A DNA stretch of 64,000 bases from Paenibacillus tuaregi (lineage in GTDB: Bacteria; Bacillota; Bacilli; Paenibacillales; Paenibacillaceae): contig NZ_LT575476.1 of assembly GCF_900086655.1 (NCBI RefSeq), positions 1,076,243 through 1,140,242 of the forward strand. The letters are read 5' to 3'. Positions 8,526 to 15,823 of the stretch are shown here, piece after piece. How positions within the stretch are numbered: position 1 is the stretch's first letter; every line of letters starts with the position of its first letter. A program made the position numbers and the translations under genes. Below the pieces are notes generated by a model. The model ran no database searches. It saw nothing but the letters and a program-made list of their open reading frames with translations, and was not told the DNA's origin.

Positions 8526-8570
8526 ATTACTCCCCCTTATAGACCTATAACATTTCAGTGTAGTAAGCGA

Positions 8571-8586
8571 TGTTATAGTGATAACA
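8571..8586. promoter_or_regulatory. Palindromic operator candidate upstream of the RiPP-like unit
   Basis: A perfect inverted repeat, TGTTAT-AGTG-ATAACA, with an extra ATAACA half-site at 8547-8552, all within about 60 bases of the enzyme gene start. It resembles GlnR/TnrA sites but is one base short of that consensus, so the regulator is unknown. Confidence 0.45.
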
Positions 8587-8663
8587 CTGCATGTTCGACT
8601 TAAGTTACGCTAATATACGAAAATTTTACAAAACCCCAGTATGATCGACAAAATACAGGCTGA

Positions 8664-8693
8664 TCAGCCGCCGCAATGGGCAGCGGAGGCTGA
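8664..8693 (-). terminator. Hairpin downstream of ytaF
   Basis: TCAGCC and CCGC pair with GCGG and GGCTGA around an 8-base loop, with one G/A mismatch. Only a weak T-run exists on the minus strand, so termination is probable but not strong. Confidence 0.45.
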
Positions 8694-8729
8694 TGGGAGT
8701 ATTGCCGTCTGGCATTGCTGTAAGACAAT

Positions 8730-9347
8730 CTACACAATCTGATGCAGGCCAATCAGAATCAGGAGGACTCCGGAGATAATGGTAGCCCGGTCTCCAAGCT
8801 TCTCCGCGGCATAACGTTCACCGAAGAGAGAGCAGAGGGCAAGCAGGATAAAGCTGAAGATCCCCACAGATAGCGAGGTCAGCCACACATTAAGGTGAGT
8901 CACTCCGGCATTAAACCCCCCGGCCAAGGCATTCATGGCAAGCGCAATGCCAAGCAATACTGCTTCCGTGAGACTGATGCTCTTGGAGCTGTCCCGGTCC
9001 GCTTCTTCCGGATTGCTTAGGTAGCGTGTGAAATTGCCGCTTTGTGCGGGGGATGCAGGAGCAGCAGCATTCTTCTCACGGAACGGTTGGAGAAGAACCC
9101 ATATCCCAACGGCGACAATGACCGTGGTCCCGATGGCCTGGCCGATCCAGGGTTCAATCCAGAGTGAAATGAGGTTGCCGAACAGGCCGGACAATAGTGT
9201 TGCCAGAAAGGAGATCACCGCGATCGTCAGGTTGGAGTACCAGGGGATACGGATTTTACGGACGCCATAGGCAATCCCGACTCCGGCATTGTCAAGGTTG
9301 GAAGCTACTCCAATCGTGAGAATTGCGATCAGACTGTAAGTATTCAT
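8730..9347 (-). CDS. ytaF: Sporulation membrane protein YtaF (MntP/DUF204 family)
   Basis: A 205-residue protein with about six membrane helices in two similar halves. The first half has ASNLDNAGVGIAYGVRKIRIP and the second IALAMNALAGGFNAGVT, the paired Asp/Asn-containing helices of the MntP/LysE-like fold. The YGVRKIRIP stretch points to YtaF rather than the manganese exporter MntP. Between the halves is a soluble loop of about 30 residues. YtaF is sporulation-linked in Bacillus with no firmly known substrate. Monocistronic; start ATG at 9347. Confidence 0.78.
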   Translation of the reverse strand: MNTYSLIAILTIGVASNLDNAGVGIAYGVRKIRIPWYSNLTIAVISFLATLLSGLFGNLISLWIEPWIGQAIGTTVIVAVGIWVLLQPFREKNAAAPASPAQSGNFTRYLSNPEEADRDSSKSISLTEAVLLGIALAMNALAGGFNAGVTHLNVWLTSLSVGIFSFILLALCSLFGERYAAEKLGDRATIISGVLLILIGLHQIV

Positions 9348-9530
9348 GAGGTTCGCCCCTTTACCATTGCTTATGACATCAGCATATGCCCAGGAGCTGG
9401 GTTTGGTTTCTTGAAAAAGAGAAGCGAAACTTACCCTGATTGAAATGTTTCCAATTTTGTCGAGAAAAAGTTACCCAGAACAGGGTTAACAGTGTATAAT
9501 CTGAGTATGATCCACTGAGGAGTGATAATT

Positions 9531-9734
9531 GTGCTTGAGAACTTATTGCGACCAACTCACTTGCTGCTGCTCGTTATTGCCGCACTGCTCTTGTTTGGTC
9601 CAAGCAAGCTGCCTGAACTTGGAAGAAGCTTTGGATCCATGCTGAAAGAGTTCAAGCGGGGCGCACGCGGAGATATCGTTGAAGAAGAGAAGGCTCCGGA
9701 AACGAACAAGCTGGAAGAGACTAATAGCAAATAG
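9531..9734 (+). CDS. tatA: Sec-independent translocase protein TatA/E
   Basis: A 67-residue protein with one N-terminal membrane helix ([23 protein letters not shown]), the FGP hinge and an amphipathic helix (RSFGSMLKEFKRGAR), followed by an acidic tail: the full TatA layout. It forms the variable-size pore of the twin-arginine pathway with TatC. GTG at 9531 is chosen because GAGGAG lies 8 bases upstream; the GTG at 9522 overlaps that RBS. No tatC is adjacent; a second tatA with tatC is at 54.2 kb. This copy may serve another TatC or a specific substrate. Confidence 0.88.
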   Translation: MLENLLRPTHLLLLVIAALLLFGPSKLPELGRSFGSMLKEFKRGARGDIVEEEKAPETNKLEETNSK

Positions 9735-9747
9735 ATAGATCGTTCTA

Positions 9748-9775
9748 GGGCATCCGTTAATGGGTGTCCTTTTTG
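9748..9775 (+). terminator. Terminator after tatA
   Basis: GGGCATCC (9748-9755) pairs with GGGTGTCC (9762-9769) through two G-U pairs, followed by TTTTT. Confidence 0.7.
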
Positions 9776-9976
9776 TTGTTTATAACTAAACTGAAGCGTT
9801 TGCATATCCTGCTGTTGTTAAAGGGATTCTAAGGGTTGGATGCTTCGCTGGCTTGGTTTTTTACTGATATGAGAAATGTGATACATTATAAGGAGAAAAA
9901 GAACAATAATATGGATAGATGGCTAAGTGCCAATTCCATATGACTCAAGTTGTTCAGGTTATGGAGGGGATTCAAA

Positions 9977-10366
9977 ATGCAGGAGGACTACGAACGCAAA
10001 CTAAGAGACCAGAAGGACCTATTCAGGCAGCTTGGCATTAAGCTGGACGCACTTACCATCCATGAGAAGGAATTTCCTGTGAAGATGCGCGGTTACGAGA
10101 AAGAAGATGTGGACCGTCTGCTGGATGAGGTTATTGTCGATTATGAGCGGTTTTATGATATTATTACGGATTTGCTTGATAAGTATAAGGAAATTCAACG
10201 GAGGCAGGCTTATTGGGAGGACGAGAAAAGGGCACTCACGGCTCAGAGAGCCAAGCTGGAGAACACCAATATGGTGGACCGCCATCTGGTCGATGAGGGA
10301 ATACGGTCGATGGAACGCTGCATAGAGCAGTTCCGGCTAAACATCCGCAAGGAATTTGATATCTGA
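9977..10366 (+). CDS. DivIVA-domain protein
   Basis: A 129-residue coiled-coil protein. LTIHEKEFPVKMRGYEKEDVDRLLDEVIVDYE is the N-terminal lipid-binding/dimerisation region shared by DivIVA and GpsB, here beginning about residue 25 after an extra charged helix. A second coiled coil follows. It is shorter than DivIVA, and the extended N-terminus differs from standard GpsB. Role: membrane-curvature or division-site scaffold, inferred from the family. ATG at 9977 is preceded by GGAGGGG at good spacing; the longer frame from 9950 includes that RBS and is rejected. Monocistronic. Confidence 0.78.
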   Translation: MQEDYERKLRDQKDLFRQLGIKLDALTIHEKEFPVKMRGYEKEDVDRLLDEVIVDYERFYDIITDLLDKYKEIQRRQAYWEDEKRALTAQRAKLENTNMVDRHLVDEGIRSMERCIEQFRLNIRKEFDI

Positions 10367-10488
10367 GTTAAATTGGATAATCGCCTGTATAAAAATAAGT
10401 TCATTTTATAAACTGAATTGATTCTTGTGTTCAGCAAAGTGTCATATAAAGTTCATTGAATCTTCATGTGAAATAAGCAATTAAGTGG

Positions 10489-10520
10489 TATGATTAGATC
10501 AGGAATTAGAATAAGTCTAA
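10489..10520 (+). promoter_or_regulatory. Extended -10 promoter with Per box upstream of dps
   Basis: TGG-TATGAT (the -10 at 10489-10494) is an extended -10. TTAGAATAAGTCTAA (10506-10520) matches the PerR operator TTAGAATNATTCTAA at all but one defined base and overlaps the expected transcription start. Peroxide-derepressed control is inferred. Confidence 0.7.
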
Positions 10521-10574
10521 AATCAATCTTGGATCAGAGAGTCACAATTCACTTTTCATATGGAGGTCATACAA

Positions 10575-11042
10575 ATGGCAAATTCAACTCAAATTGTAAA
10601 TGCGGCAGGAACTGAACTGGAGAAGAAGCTGAATCGGCAGGTTGCTAACTGGACCGTGCTGTATACGAAGCTTCATCAATTCCACTGGTATGTCAAAGGG
10701 CCTAATTTCTTCACTCTGCATGCAAAATTTGAGGAGCTTTACACAGAAGCAGCAGAATATCTAGATGAAATTGCAGAGCGGCTGTTGGCGATCGGCGGAA
10801 GACCTGTGGCTACACTTCGAGAGTCGCTTGAATTAGCGTCTGTACAGGAAGCTGACGGTCAAACTTCAGCAGATCAAATGGTAGAAGCGGTAATTCAGGA
10901 CTTCAAGCTGCTGGTTAGTGAGCTTAAGGAAGGGATGAGTACAGCAGAGGAAGCAGACGATGAAGCGAGTGCGGATCTCCTGCTGGGCATTCAGGCCGCC
11001 TTGGACAAACATATCTGGATGCTGAGCGCATATCTGGGTTAA
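10575..11042 (+). CDS. dps: Dps-family DNA-protecting ferritin
   Basis: A 155-residue Dps/MrgA protein. LHQFHWYVKGPNFFTLHAKFEELY carries the ferroxidase His and Glu/Asp ligands (the H of FHW, the H of TLHAKFEE), followed by DEIAERLLAIGGRPVAT, the diagnostic Dps signature. Twelve such subunits form a shell that oxidises Fe(II) with peroxide and shields DNA. ATG at 10575 is used because GGAGGT is 7 bases upstream; the frame's ATG at 10560 precedes that RBS. The Per box upstream indicates peroxide induction like B. subtilis mrgA. Monocistronic, closed by a strong terminator. Confidence 0.93.
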   Translation: MANSTQIVNAAGTELEKKLNRQVANWTVLYTKLHQFHWYVKGPNFFTLHAKFEELYTEAAEYLDEIAERLLAIGGRPVATLRESLELASVQEADGQTSADQMVEAVIQDFKLLVSELKEGMSTAEEADDEASADLLLGIQAALDKHIWMLSAYLG

Positions 11043-11081
11043 TTTAATCAAACGAAATAAATCTTGTGAATAATTGAATTT

Positions 11082-11151
11082 AGAAACCTTATCTTCGTCT
11101 AAGCTGGTTGCCGCTCTTGTGGCAGCTCTTGGTGAGATAAGGTTTCTTTAT
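11082..11151 (+). terminator. Terminator after dps
   Basis: Perfect 13-bp stem AGAAACCTTATCT (11082-11094) with AGATAAGGTTTCT (11135-11147), a structured loop, then TT-A-T-rich sequence. Confidence 0.75.
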
Positions 11152-11198
11152 GTTTTCCATGAAGTGTATGGATCTTTGATCCAGCCAGTTAGCCGGCT

Positions 11199-11223
11199 GT
11201 TTCGAATTTAGATCATCGGGTAT
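11199..11223 (+). promoter_or_regulatory. Sigma-B-like promoter of the small ORF at 11.3 kb
   Basis: GTTTCG (11199-11204), 13-base spacer, GGGTAT (11218-11223). The -10 is a perfect sigma-B match. Confidence 0.5.
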
Positions 11224-11316
11224 ATAAATCTAGTATCGCTAAAGTCAACAATGAAACCTTCAGCCAAACATTCAATGGGCATGATAGCCCTGCACAAGAT
11301 AAAGGAGAGCATAACC

Positions 11317-11484
11317 ATGAGAGAACAGGAACAACGTTTTAAAAGAATTATGATCACGGTAAACGGTGAGCCGGTAGGAAGCGAGCTGCTCATCGATGAG
11401 GAGACTTACCTTCCAGTGGCCCGGCAATACGTAATTGGGGCCGAACAAGGTCCTAATGAGGCGGCTGAATCGGCCTCATTGTAA
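11317..11484 (+). CDS. Small hypothetical protein, possible stress gene
   Basis: A 55-residue protein. The centre (IMITVNGEPVGSELLIDEETYLPVARQYVIG) resembles half of a copper-amine-oxidase N-terminal-like domain (VNG ... YLPVR), but this is a weak likeness and I assign no function. ATG at 11317 follows AAAGGAGAG at ideal spacing, and a sigma-B-like promoter and a strong terminator frame it, which supports a real gene. The frame can be extended to 11251 without an RBS. Confidence 0.65.
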   Translation: MREQEQRFKRIMITVNGEPVGSELLIDEETYLPVARQYVIGAEQGPNEAAESASL

Positions 11485-11503
11485 CAAGCGTTGGCAGATG
11501 CCT

Positions 11504-11540
11504 AAAGCACTCGAATAATCCTATCGAGTGCTTTTTATAT
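11504..11540 (+). terminator. Terminator after the 55-residue ORF
   Basis: AAAGCACTCGA (11504-11514) pairs perfectly with TCGAGTGCTTT (11524-11534), followed by TT. Confidence 0.85.
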
Positions 11541-11584
11541 TTTTATACCAAATTTTGATTATAATTACTTATTTACAAAATTGT

Positions 11585-11609
11585 GTTTAGGAAACCTGAA
11601 GCAGGGTAA
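11585..11609 (+). promoter_or_regulatory. Sigma-B-like promoter of the KGG-repeat stress gene
   Basis: GTTTAG (11585-11590), 13-base spacer, GGGTAA (11604-11609): the sigma-B arrangement expected for a gsiB-type gene. Confidence 0.6.
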
Positions 11610-11671
11610 TAGAATAGCGTAGCAGACAACAAGGTCTGACAAACTTCAAAAACCATAAGGAGTGATTCATA

Positions 11672-12010
11672 ATGGCACGTAATAACGATAACAACAAAAT
11701 GAGCCGTGAAGAAGCAGGACGCATGGGTGGAGAAGCTACAGCTAAAAATCATGACAAAGAGTTTTACCAAGAAATTGGTCAAAAAGGCGGCGAAGCTACC
11801 GCAAAAAATCATGATAAGGATTTCTACCAGGAAATCGGTCAAAAAGGCGGCGAAGCCACTTCCCGGAGTCATGGTAAAGAATTCTATCAGGAAATTGGCC
11901 AAAAGGGCGGCGAAGCCAGAAGCGATTCCGATGGTGGCGATGGCAAAATGAGCCGCGAAGAAGCTGGACGCAAGGGCGGCGAAGCCCGGGCGCGTCAGCG
12001 TGATAATTAA
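11672..12010 (+). CDS. GsiB-like KGG-repeat general stress protein
   Basis: A 112-residue, highly hydrophilic protein. It starts and ends with MSREEAGR-GGEA units and between them has three near-identical 20-residue repeats of the form KGGEATAKNHDKEFYQEIGQ. This is the KGG/Con-10 (PF10685) architecture of B. subtilis GsiB, a hydrophilin induced by desiccation, salt and heat. The matching 60-base DNA repeats could change copy number by slippage. ATG follows AAGGAGTG, and a sigma-B-like promoter is 63 bases upstream. Monocistronic. Confidence 0.88.
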   Translation: MARNNDNNKMSREEAGRMGGEATAKNHDKEFYQEIGQKGGEATAKNHDKDFYQEIGQKGGEATSRSHGKEFYQEIGQKGGEARSDSDGGDGKMSREEAGRKGGEARARQRDN

Positions 12011-12047
12011 GAACCAAACAGCACCTTCAATTGGAATATATTAGTAG

Positions 12048-12088
12048 AAAATGCCCCGGATTGCTTATCGATCCGGGGCATTTTCTTG
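12048..12088 (+). terminator. Terminator after the KGG-repeat gene
   Basis: A perfect 14-bp stem (12048-12061 with 12071-12084; AATGCCCCGGAT core), 9-base loop, U-rich 3' side. Confidence 0.88.
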
Positions 12089-12193
12089 ATCTTTGTACCC
12101 CAAATAAGTTATATTGGGAAAATGTGTGTGGAATACTGGTGTTCTGGCTAATCTAAATTATGGGTTATGTGGAATAGATAAGGGGGGTTGAAC

Positions 12194-12757
12194 GTGAGCC
12201 TTAGAGAAGAAAATTGGCGTATTTTTATTGCAGTTCCACTCGCAGATACACTTAAAGGCACGTTGGATGACTGGGCTAAGACCTATCAGAGCCAGGGAAT
12301 GTTCCGCAAATGGGTGCATCCTTCTGATCTGCATATTACGGTTCAGTTTCTGGGGGATACTCCTACGTCTAACCTAAAGAAGCTTGGAGAGATGCTTCGT
12401 GAAGCCGTGAAGGGCTTTGGTGCAATTCAACTTGAAGCCAAAGGCGTGGGCACTTTCGGAAGGCCTGGGCAGCCAAGCATTCTGTGGGCTGGGGTCGGTG
12501 GAGAGACAACACGTCTGGGGGAACTTCATAGGCTTGTAACGGGCGCCACCTCCAGACTAGGGTATATACCGGAGGAGCGGGCTTATCAACCGCATATCAC
12601 GCTGGCCCGAAAATATCAGGGGGATGTCCCGTTTGTACAAGGGGCGCTGGAGATTCCTGCGGGCTTCGGGGAATGGACTGCGGAGACACTGGTTGTTTAC
12701 AGGACACGCATGGGCCAGAGCCCGATGTATGAAGTAATCGATAGGGTAGCGTTTTGA
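12194..12757 (+). CDS. thpR: RNA 2',3'-cyclic phosphodiesterase (2H family)
   Basis: A 187-residue 2H phosphoesterase with the two signature motifs HITVQFLGD (about residue 42) and HITLARK (about 136); the two His-x-Thr pairs form the active site. N-terminal RIFIAVPL and PSILWAGV are also typical of ThpR (formerly LigT). It hydrolyses 2',3'-cyclic phosphate RNA ends in vitro; its role in the cell is unclear. GTG at 12194 has AGGGGGG directly upstream; TTG at 12188 is too close to it. Monocistronic. Confidence 0.88.
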   Translation: MSLREENWRIFIAVPLADTLKGTLDDWAKTYQSQGMFRKWVHPSDLHITVQFLGDTPTSNLKKLGEMLREAVKGFGAIQLEAKGVGTFGRPGQPSILWAGVGGETTRLGELHRLVTGATSRLGYIPEERAYQPHITLARKYQGDVPFVQGALEIPAGFGEWTAETLVVYRTRMGQSPMYEVIDRVAF

Positions 12758-12902
12758 ATCTTCCATATTCGGTTACATAGATAGAGTACGCATAGAGCAA
12801 AAATCAACATGAAGGTGTCTTCTGTGGGAGAGAGGGATATCCGGGGTATCCAGAACACTTCATGATAGAGAGAGAATTTTACAAGGGCGTAGGAGGTCAC
12901 TT

Positions 12903-13667
12903 ATGGATTTATTCAAACAGAATCGTTACGTCGCGCTTTTAATCGGCGCTATATTAGTGTGTGTGGGGTCAATTTGTCTATTATGGAGAACGGTTGTCGT
13001 AGAAGGCCAGGAGTATTTTCCTGTGCAGGAGATGGACTCCTACATGCCGATGAAAGAGAATAACCAGGTTCAGTCTGCTTCTTCTTCTTTCGTCAGGGCC
13101 AAGACCCATCAATTGCCGAAATCGGCTGTGGTGGGTATTCCGTTGAAATCTAAGATGATACAGCAGCATCAACTACTTAAGGAGCAACAGGTACCTGCTG
13201 TTCCTAAATTAGACAAAACCATCCCCCCTAAACAAATCTTCTTCACCAAAACGGCGCTGTTAAAGCCAGAGGATCAAGCCAAATCCACTTGGAAATACGC
13301 GCTGTCTGATGAAGAGCTGCTTCTCCTGCAAAAGATCGTCATGGCAGAAGCAGAGGGCGAACCGTACGAGGGCAAAGTGGCAGTTGCCAATGTTGTCCTG
13401 AACCGGCTGCGGTCAGCCAATTATCCCGACACCATTAAAGAAGTTATATATCAAAAGCATCAATTCAGTCCTGTACGCAATGGGCGCTTAAAGCGTGTGA
13501 AGCCCAACAAGGATACGGTTCGTGCTGTTACCGAAGCTTTGTATGGACGCAAGGAAGTCAGTGATGACACCTATTATTTCCTGTCTATAAAGTTAGCCAG
13601 TGATTTAACTGTGGCACGAACTCAGAAGAAGACCAAACAGATTGGCAATCATACATTCTATAAATGA
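12903..13667 (+). CDS. SleB/CwlJ-type cell wall hydrolase
   Basis: A 254-residue protein with an N-terminal membrane anchor (about 10-29), a low-complexity linker, and a C-terminal Hydrolase_2 domain (PF07486) from about residue 138: LLQKIVMAEAEGEPYEGKVAVANVVLNRL, with the catalytic Glu in the AEAEGEP segment, then QFSPV and the final IGNHTFYK. SleB and CwlJ are lytic enzymes of the spore cortex. This anchored form lacks the usual N-terminal peptidoglycan-binding repeat of SleB, so it may act in vegetative or mother-cell wall remodelling instead. ATG has AGGAGG. It converges on the glycosyltransferase gene with a 37-bp gap. Confidence 0.85.
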   Translation: MDLFKQNRYVALLIGAILVCVGSICLLWRTVVVEGQEYFPVQEMDSYMPMKENNQVQSASSSFVRAKTHQLPKSAVVGIPLKSKMIQQHQLLKEQQVPAVPKLDKTIPPKQIFFTKTALLKPEDQAKSTWKYALSDEELLLLQKIVMAEAEGEPYEGKVAVANVVLNRLRSANYPDTIKEVIYQKHQFSPVRNGRLKRVKPNKDTVRAVTEALYGRKEVSDDTYYFLSIKLASDLTVARTQKKTKQIGNHTFYK

Positions 13668-13704
13668 TCCGGTCCTCTTCAGAAGATTCCGAGTGAATCA
13701 ACCG

Positions 13705-14898
13705 TTACATGCCAATAGGAGTTAGAAGCTGCTCGTCAATATGGCTTTTGGAGCGCCCAGCCTGGATCTGGTTCAGCATTTCCGCCAAATCACGCACACA
13801 GCGGTCTGGCTGATAATTCGGCTTGAAGGCTTTAATCCGGGAATGATTAGACTGTTCATGGTGATGTCTGGTTGTCAGACGCTCAAGCCAGCGGTCGATC
13901 GCTTCCGAACTGAGCATTTCCCCGTAACCGCTATTGATGAAATATTCACGATTGCTGTCTTCTTGCCCTGGAATGGACTCGCAGAACAGCATAGGCAGAT
14001 CCTTCGCCAGAGCTTCAGTACAGGTCATGCCTCCAGGCTTCGTAATGAGCAGGTCAGCCGCATCCATCCATTTGCTAATCTCATTTGTGTGGCCGAGAAT
14101 AACAATATTCGGGTGCGTGAACGAGGGGTGATGCTGAAGCTTCGCGGCCAGCTTCTCGTTCGTGCCTGTGCAGAAGACCAGCTGAACCTTGTCTTTCCAG
14201 GAAGTCAGCGTATCCAGGACCTGCTTCTTAAACAGCAGTCCCCAGCCACCGCCCATGACCAGCACAGTTGGAATGTCGCGGAGATTCAGTTCACTTCTTG
14301 CACAGGATTTATTCTTGGTCGTCCAAAAATTCGGATGCACCGGAATGCCGGTTACTTGGATCTGGCTTGGTTGAACTCCCCGCTTCATCAGCAGTCTGCG
14401 GACTTCAGGGGTGGAGACCAGATAGCGGTCGATTTCCGGGTTAATCCAGGCCGCATGGGCGTCATAATCTGTGATCAGAGTATATAAAGGCACTTTAAGG
14501 CCGGCTGCCTTCAATCTGGAGATCACGGCACTCGGAATATAGTGAGTGCAGATAATCAGATCCGGCTTTAGCTGCTCAATAACATTTATAGTTTGGGTGT
14601 AAAATATTTTATGGAGTGCCAGCCGAGTCAGCCGGTTAATAGGTTTATCGTATTGCTTGCGGTACAACATCCCGATCAGTGCCGGGCTTGTAACGACAGT
14701 TCTGCGGTAGGCCGACAGAATAATTGGAGCAATGACAGGATTAAGGAACGATCCCAGCTCAAGCACCTTGGTATGAATGTCGGGACTGACGAGTTTCATT
14801 CCCGCAGCGATTGCATAAGCCGCCTGAGTATGTCCGCCTCCGAAGCCTTCAGATAGAATAAGCACTCTTTTTCTTTTCACTATATTCACCTGCTTCAT
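13705..14898 (-). CDS. MGDG-synthase/UgtP-like glycosyltransferase
   Basis: A 397-residue GT28-type enzyme. The N-terminal MGDG_synth domain has ILSEGFGGGHTQAAYAI, PDLIICTHYIPSAV and LYTLITDYDAHAAW; the C-terminal half carries the nucleotide-sugar site VMGGGWG ... DLLITKPGGMTCTEAL ... PGQED. Members transfer sugar from UDP-sugar to diacylglycerol (UgtP/YpfP, making glycolipid anchors for lipoteichoic acid) at the inner membrane face. Donor and number of sugars added cannot be read. ATG at 14898 has AAGGAGG. Transcribed alone, convergent with the SleB-like gene. Confidence 0.85.
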   Translation of the reverse strand: MKQVNIVKRKRVLILSEGFGGGHTQAAYAIAAGMKLVSPDIHTKVLELGSFLNPVIAPIILSAYRRTVVTSPALIGMLYRKQYDKPINRLTRLALHKIFYTQTINVIEQLKPDLIICTHYIPSAVISRLKAAGLKVPLYTLITDYDAHAAWINPEIDRYLVSTPEVRRLLMKRGVQPSQIQVTGIPVHPNFWTTKNKSCARSELNLRDIPTVLVMGGGWGLLFKKQVLDTLTSWKDKVQLVFCTGTNEKLAAKLQHHPSFTHPNIVILGHTNEISKWMDAADLLITKPGGMTCTEALAKDLPMLFCESIPGQEDSNREYFINSGYGEMLSSEAIDRWLERLTTRHHHEQSNHSRIKAFKPNYQPDRCVRDLAEMLNQIQAGRSKSHIDEQLLTPIGM

Positions 14899-15122
14899 GG
14901 ATAGTCCTCCTTATATTAAGGAGGCTATTTTTTTTCTTTCAAAAGAAAGATGTGAGCAGCCACCCTTGATATGTATATATTAACGTTCGTTTGTTTATAG
15001 TGTATTACTTTTTTGCTCCAGAGAGAACAGGCCGTGGACCAGTGAAATCCTGGACCAAGGTCGAGGAGTGAGTATGGAATAATTAGGTCTTGCGGCTGGA
15101 GGAAGAAAGTGGTACATTTGTA

Positions 15123-15157
15123 ATTGACCAAATGACCATATGAGAATATCGGTCAAT
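15123..15157. promoter_or_regulatory. Putative TetR operator, first cassette
   Basis: Perfect inverted repeat ATTGACC (15123-15129) / GGTCAAT (15151-15157), with a direct repeat TGACC-AA-ATGACC inside the left side. The motif TGACCNAATGACY recurs upstream of the second TetR gene, so autorepression by the adjacent regulators is likely. Confidence 0.55.
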
Positions 15158-15184
15158 AAGGAACCTGTGGAAAGGGTGAAAGCT

Positions 15185-15799
15185 ATGTATGTGGTGGATC
15201 GCCGGAAGCAGATTACCGAGGCGGCTGCCAAATCATTTGCCTTGTTCGGGTACAAGGCTACAACAATGGACCAGGTGGCGAAGATTGCGGGTGTTGGGAA
15301 GGGGACCATCTATACTTTTTTTGCGAATAAGGAGCAGCTGTTTGATGAGATTCTTCGCTCTGTCTTTGTGGAAATGAAGGGGATTATAGAACGCGAGGTC
15401 CAGGTGGGCAGGTCATTCACTGAAAATTTGCAGCGGACCCTGGATGTGTTACTGGATTTCCGGGAGGAGCATGAGCTGCTCATGAAGCTCTCACAGGAGG
15501 TTCGTGACTTTGGTACTCCCCAGGCTAAGGAGGCCATGTACAAGGTAGAGAATGTTATTCTTGAGCACTTGGAGATTCAGATTCAGCGGGCCATGGAACA
15601 AGGAGCCATTCGGAGACTAGATCCGAAGATACTCTCCTTTGTCATGCTGGAGCTGTATATTGCCCTCACTTCGAAATGGAATAAGAACCATACACCTCTA
15701 GATAAAGAACAGATTAAGCAGGTATCTCGGATTCTTCTTGCTGAAGGGCTCTCAGTAACGGAAACAGACCGGACCTGTAAGAAAACTGAACGGGTATAG
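15185..15799 (+). CDS. TetR/AcrR-family regulator, first cassette
   Basis: A 204-residue TetR protein: N-terminal helix-turn-helix (RRKQITEAAAKSFALFGYKATTMDQVAKIAGVGKGTIYTFFANKEQLFDEIL) followed by an all-helical ligand/dimer domain. ATG at 15185 is chosen because its product aligns with the paralogue's start (MYVVDRRKQI against MSSVDRRKQI); the frame's upstream ATG at 15140 lies inside the operator. A YhgE/Pip gene follows by 24 bp, so the regulator probably controls itself and that gene. About two-thirds identical by eye to the TetR at 18.2 kb. Confidence 0.9.
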   Translation: MYVVDRRKQITEAAAKSFALFGYKATTMDQVAKIAGVGKGTIYTFFANKEQLFDEILRSVFVEMKGIIEREVQVGRSFTENLQRTLDVLLDFREEHELLMKLSQEVRDFGTPQAKEAMYKVENVILEHLEIQIQRAMEQGAIRRLDPKILSFVMLELYIALTSKWNKNHTPLDKEQIKQVSRILLAEGLSVTETDRTCKKTERV

Positions 15800-15823
15800 A
15801 TTAGATAAGGGAGTGTAAGAGAA

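Noticed and set aside
13741-14487. 248-codon plus-strand frame over the glycosyltransferase gene
   Set aside because: It opposes a well-supported GT28 gene and has no RBS or recognisable domain.
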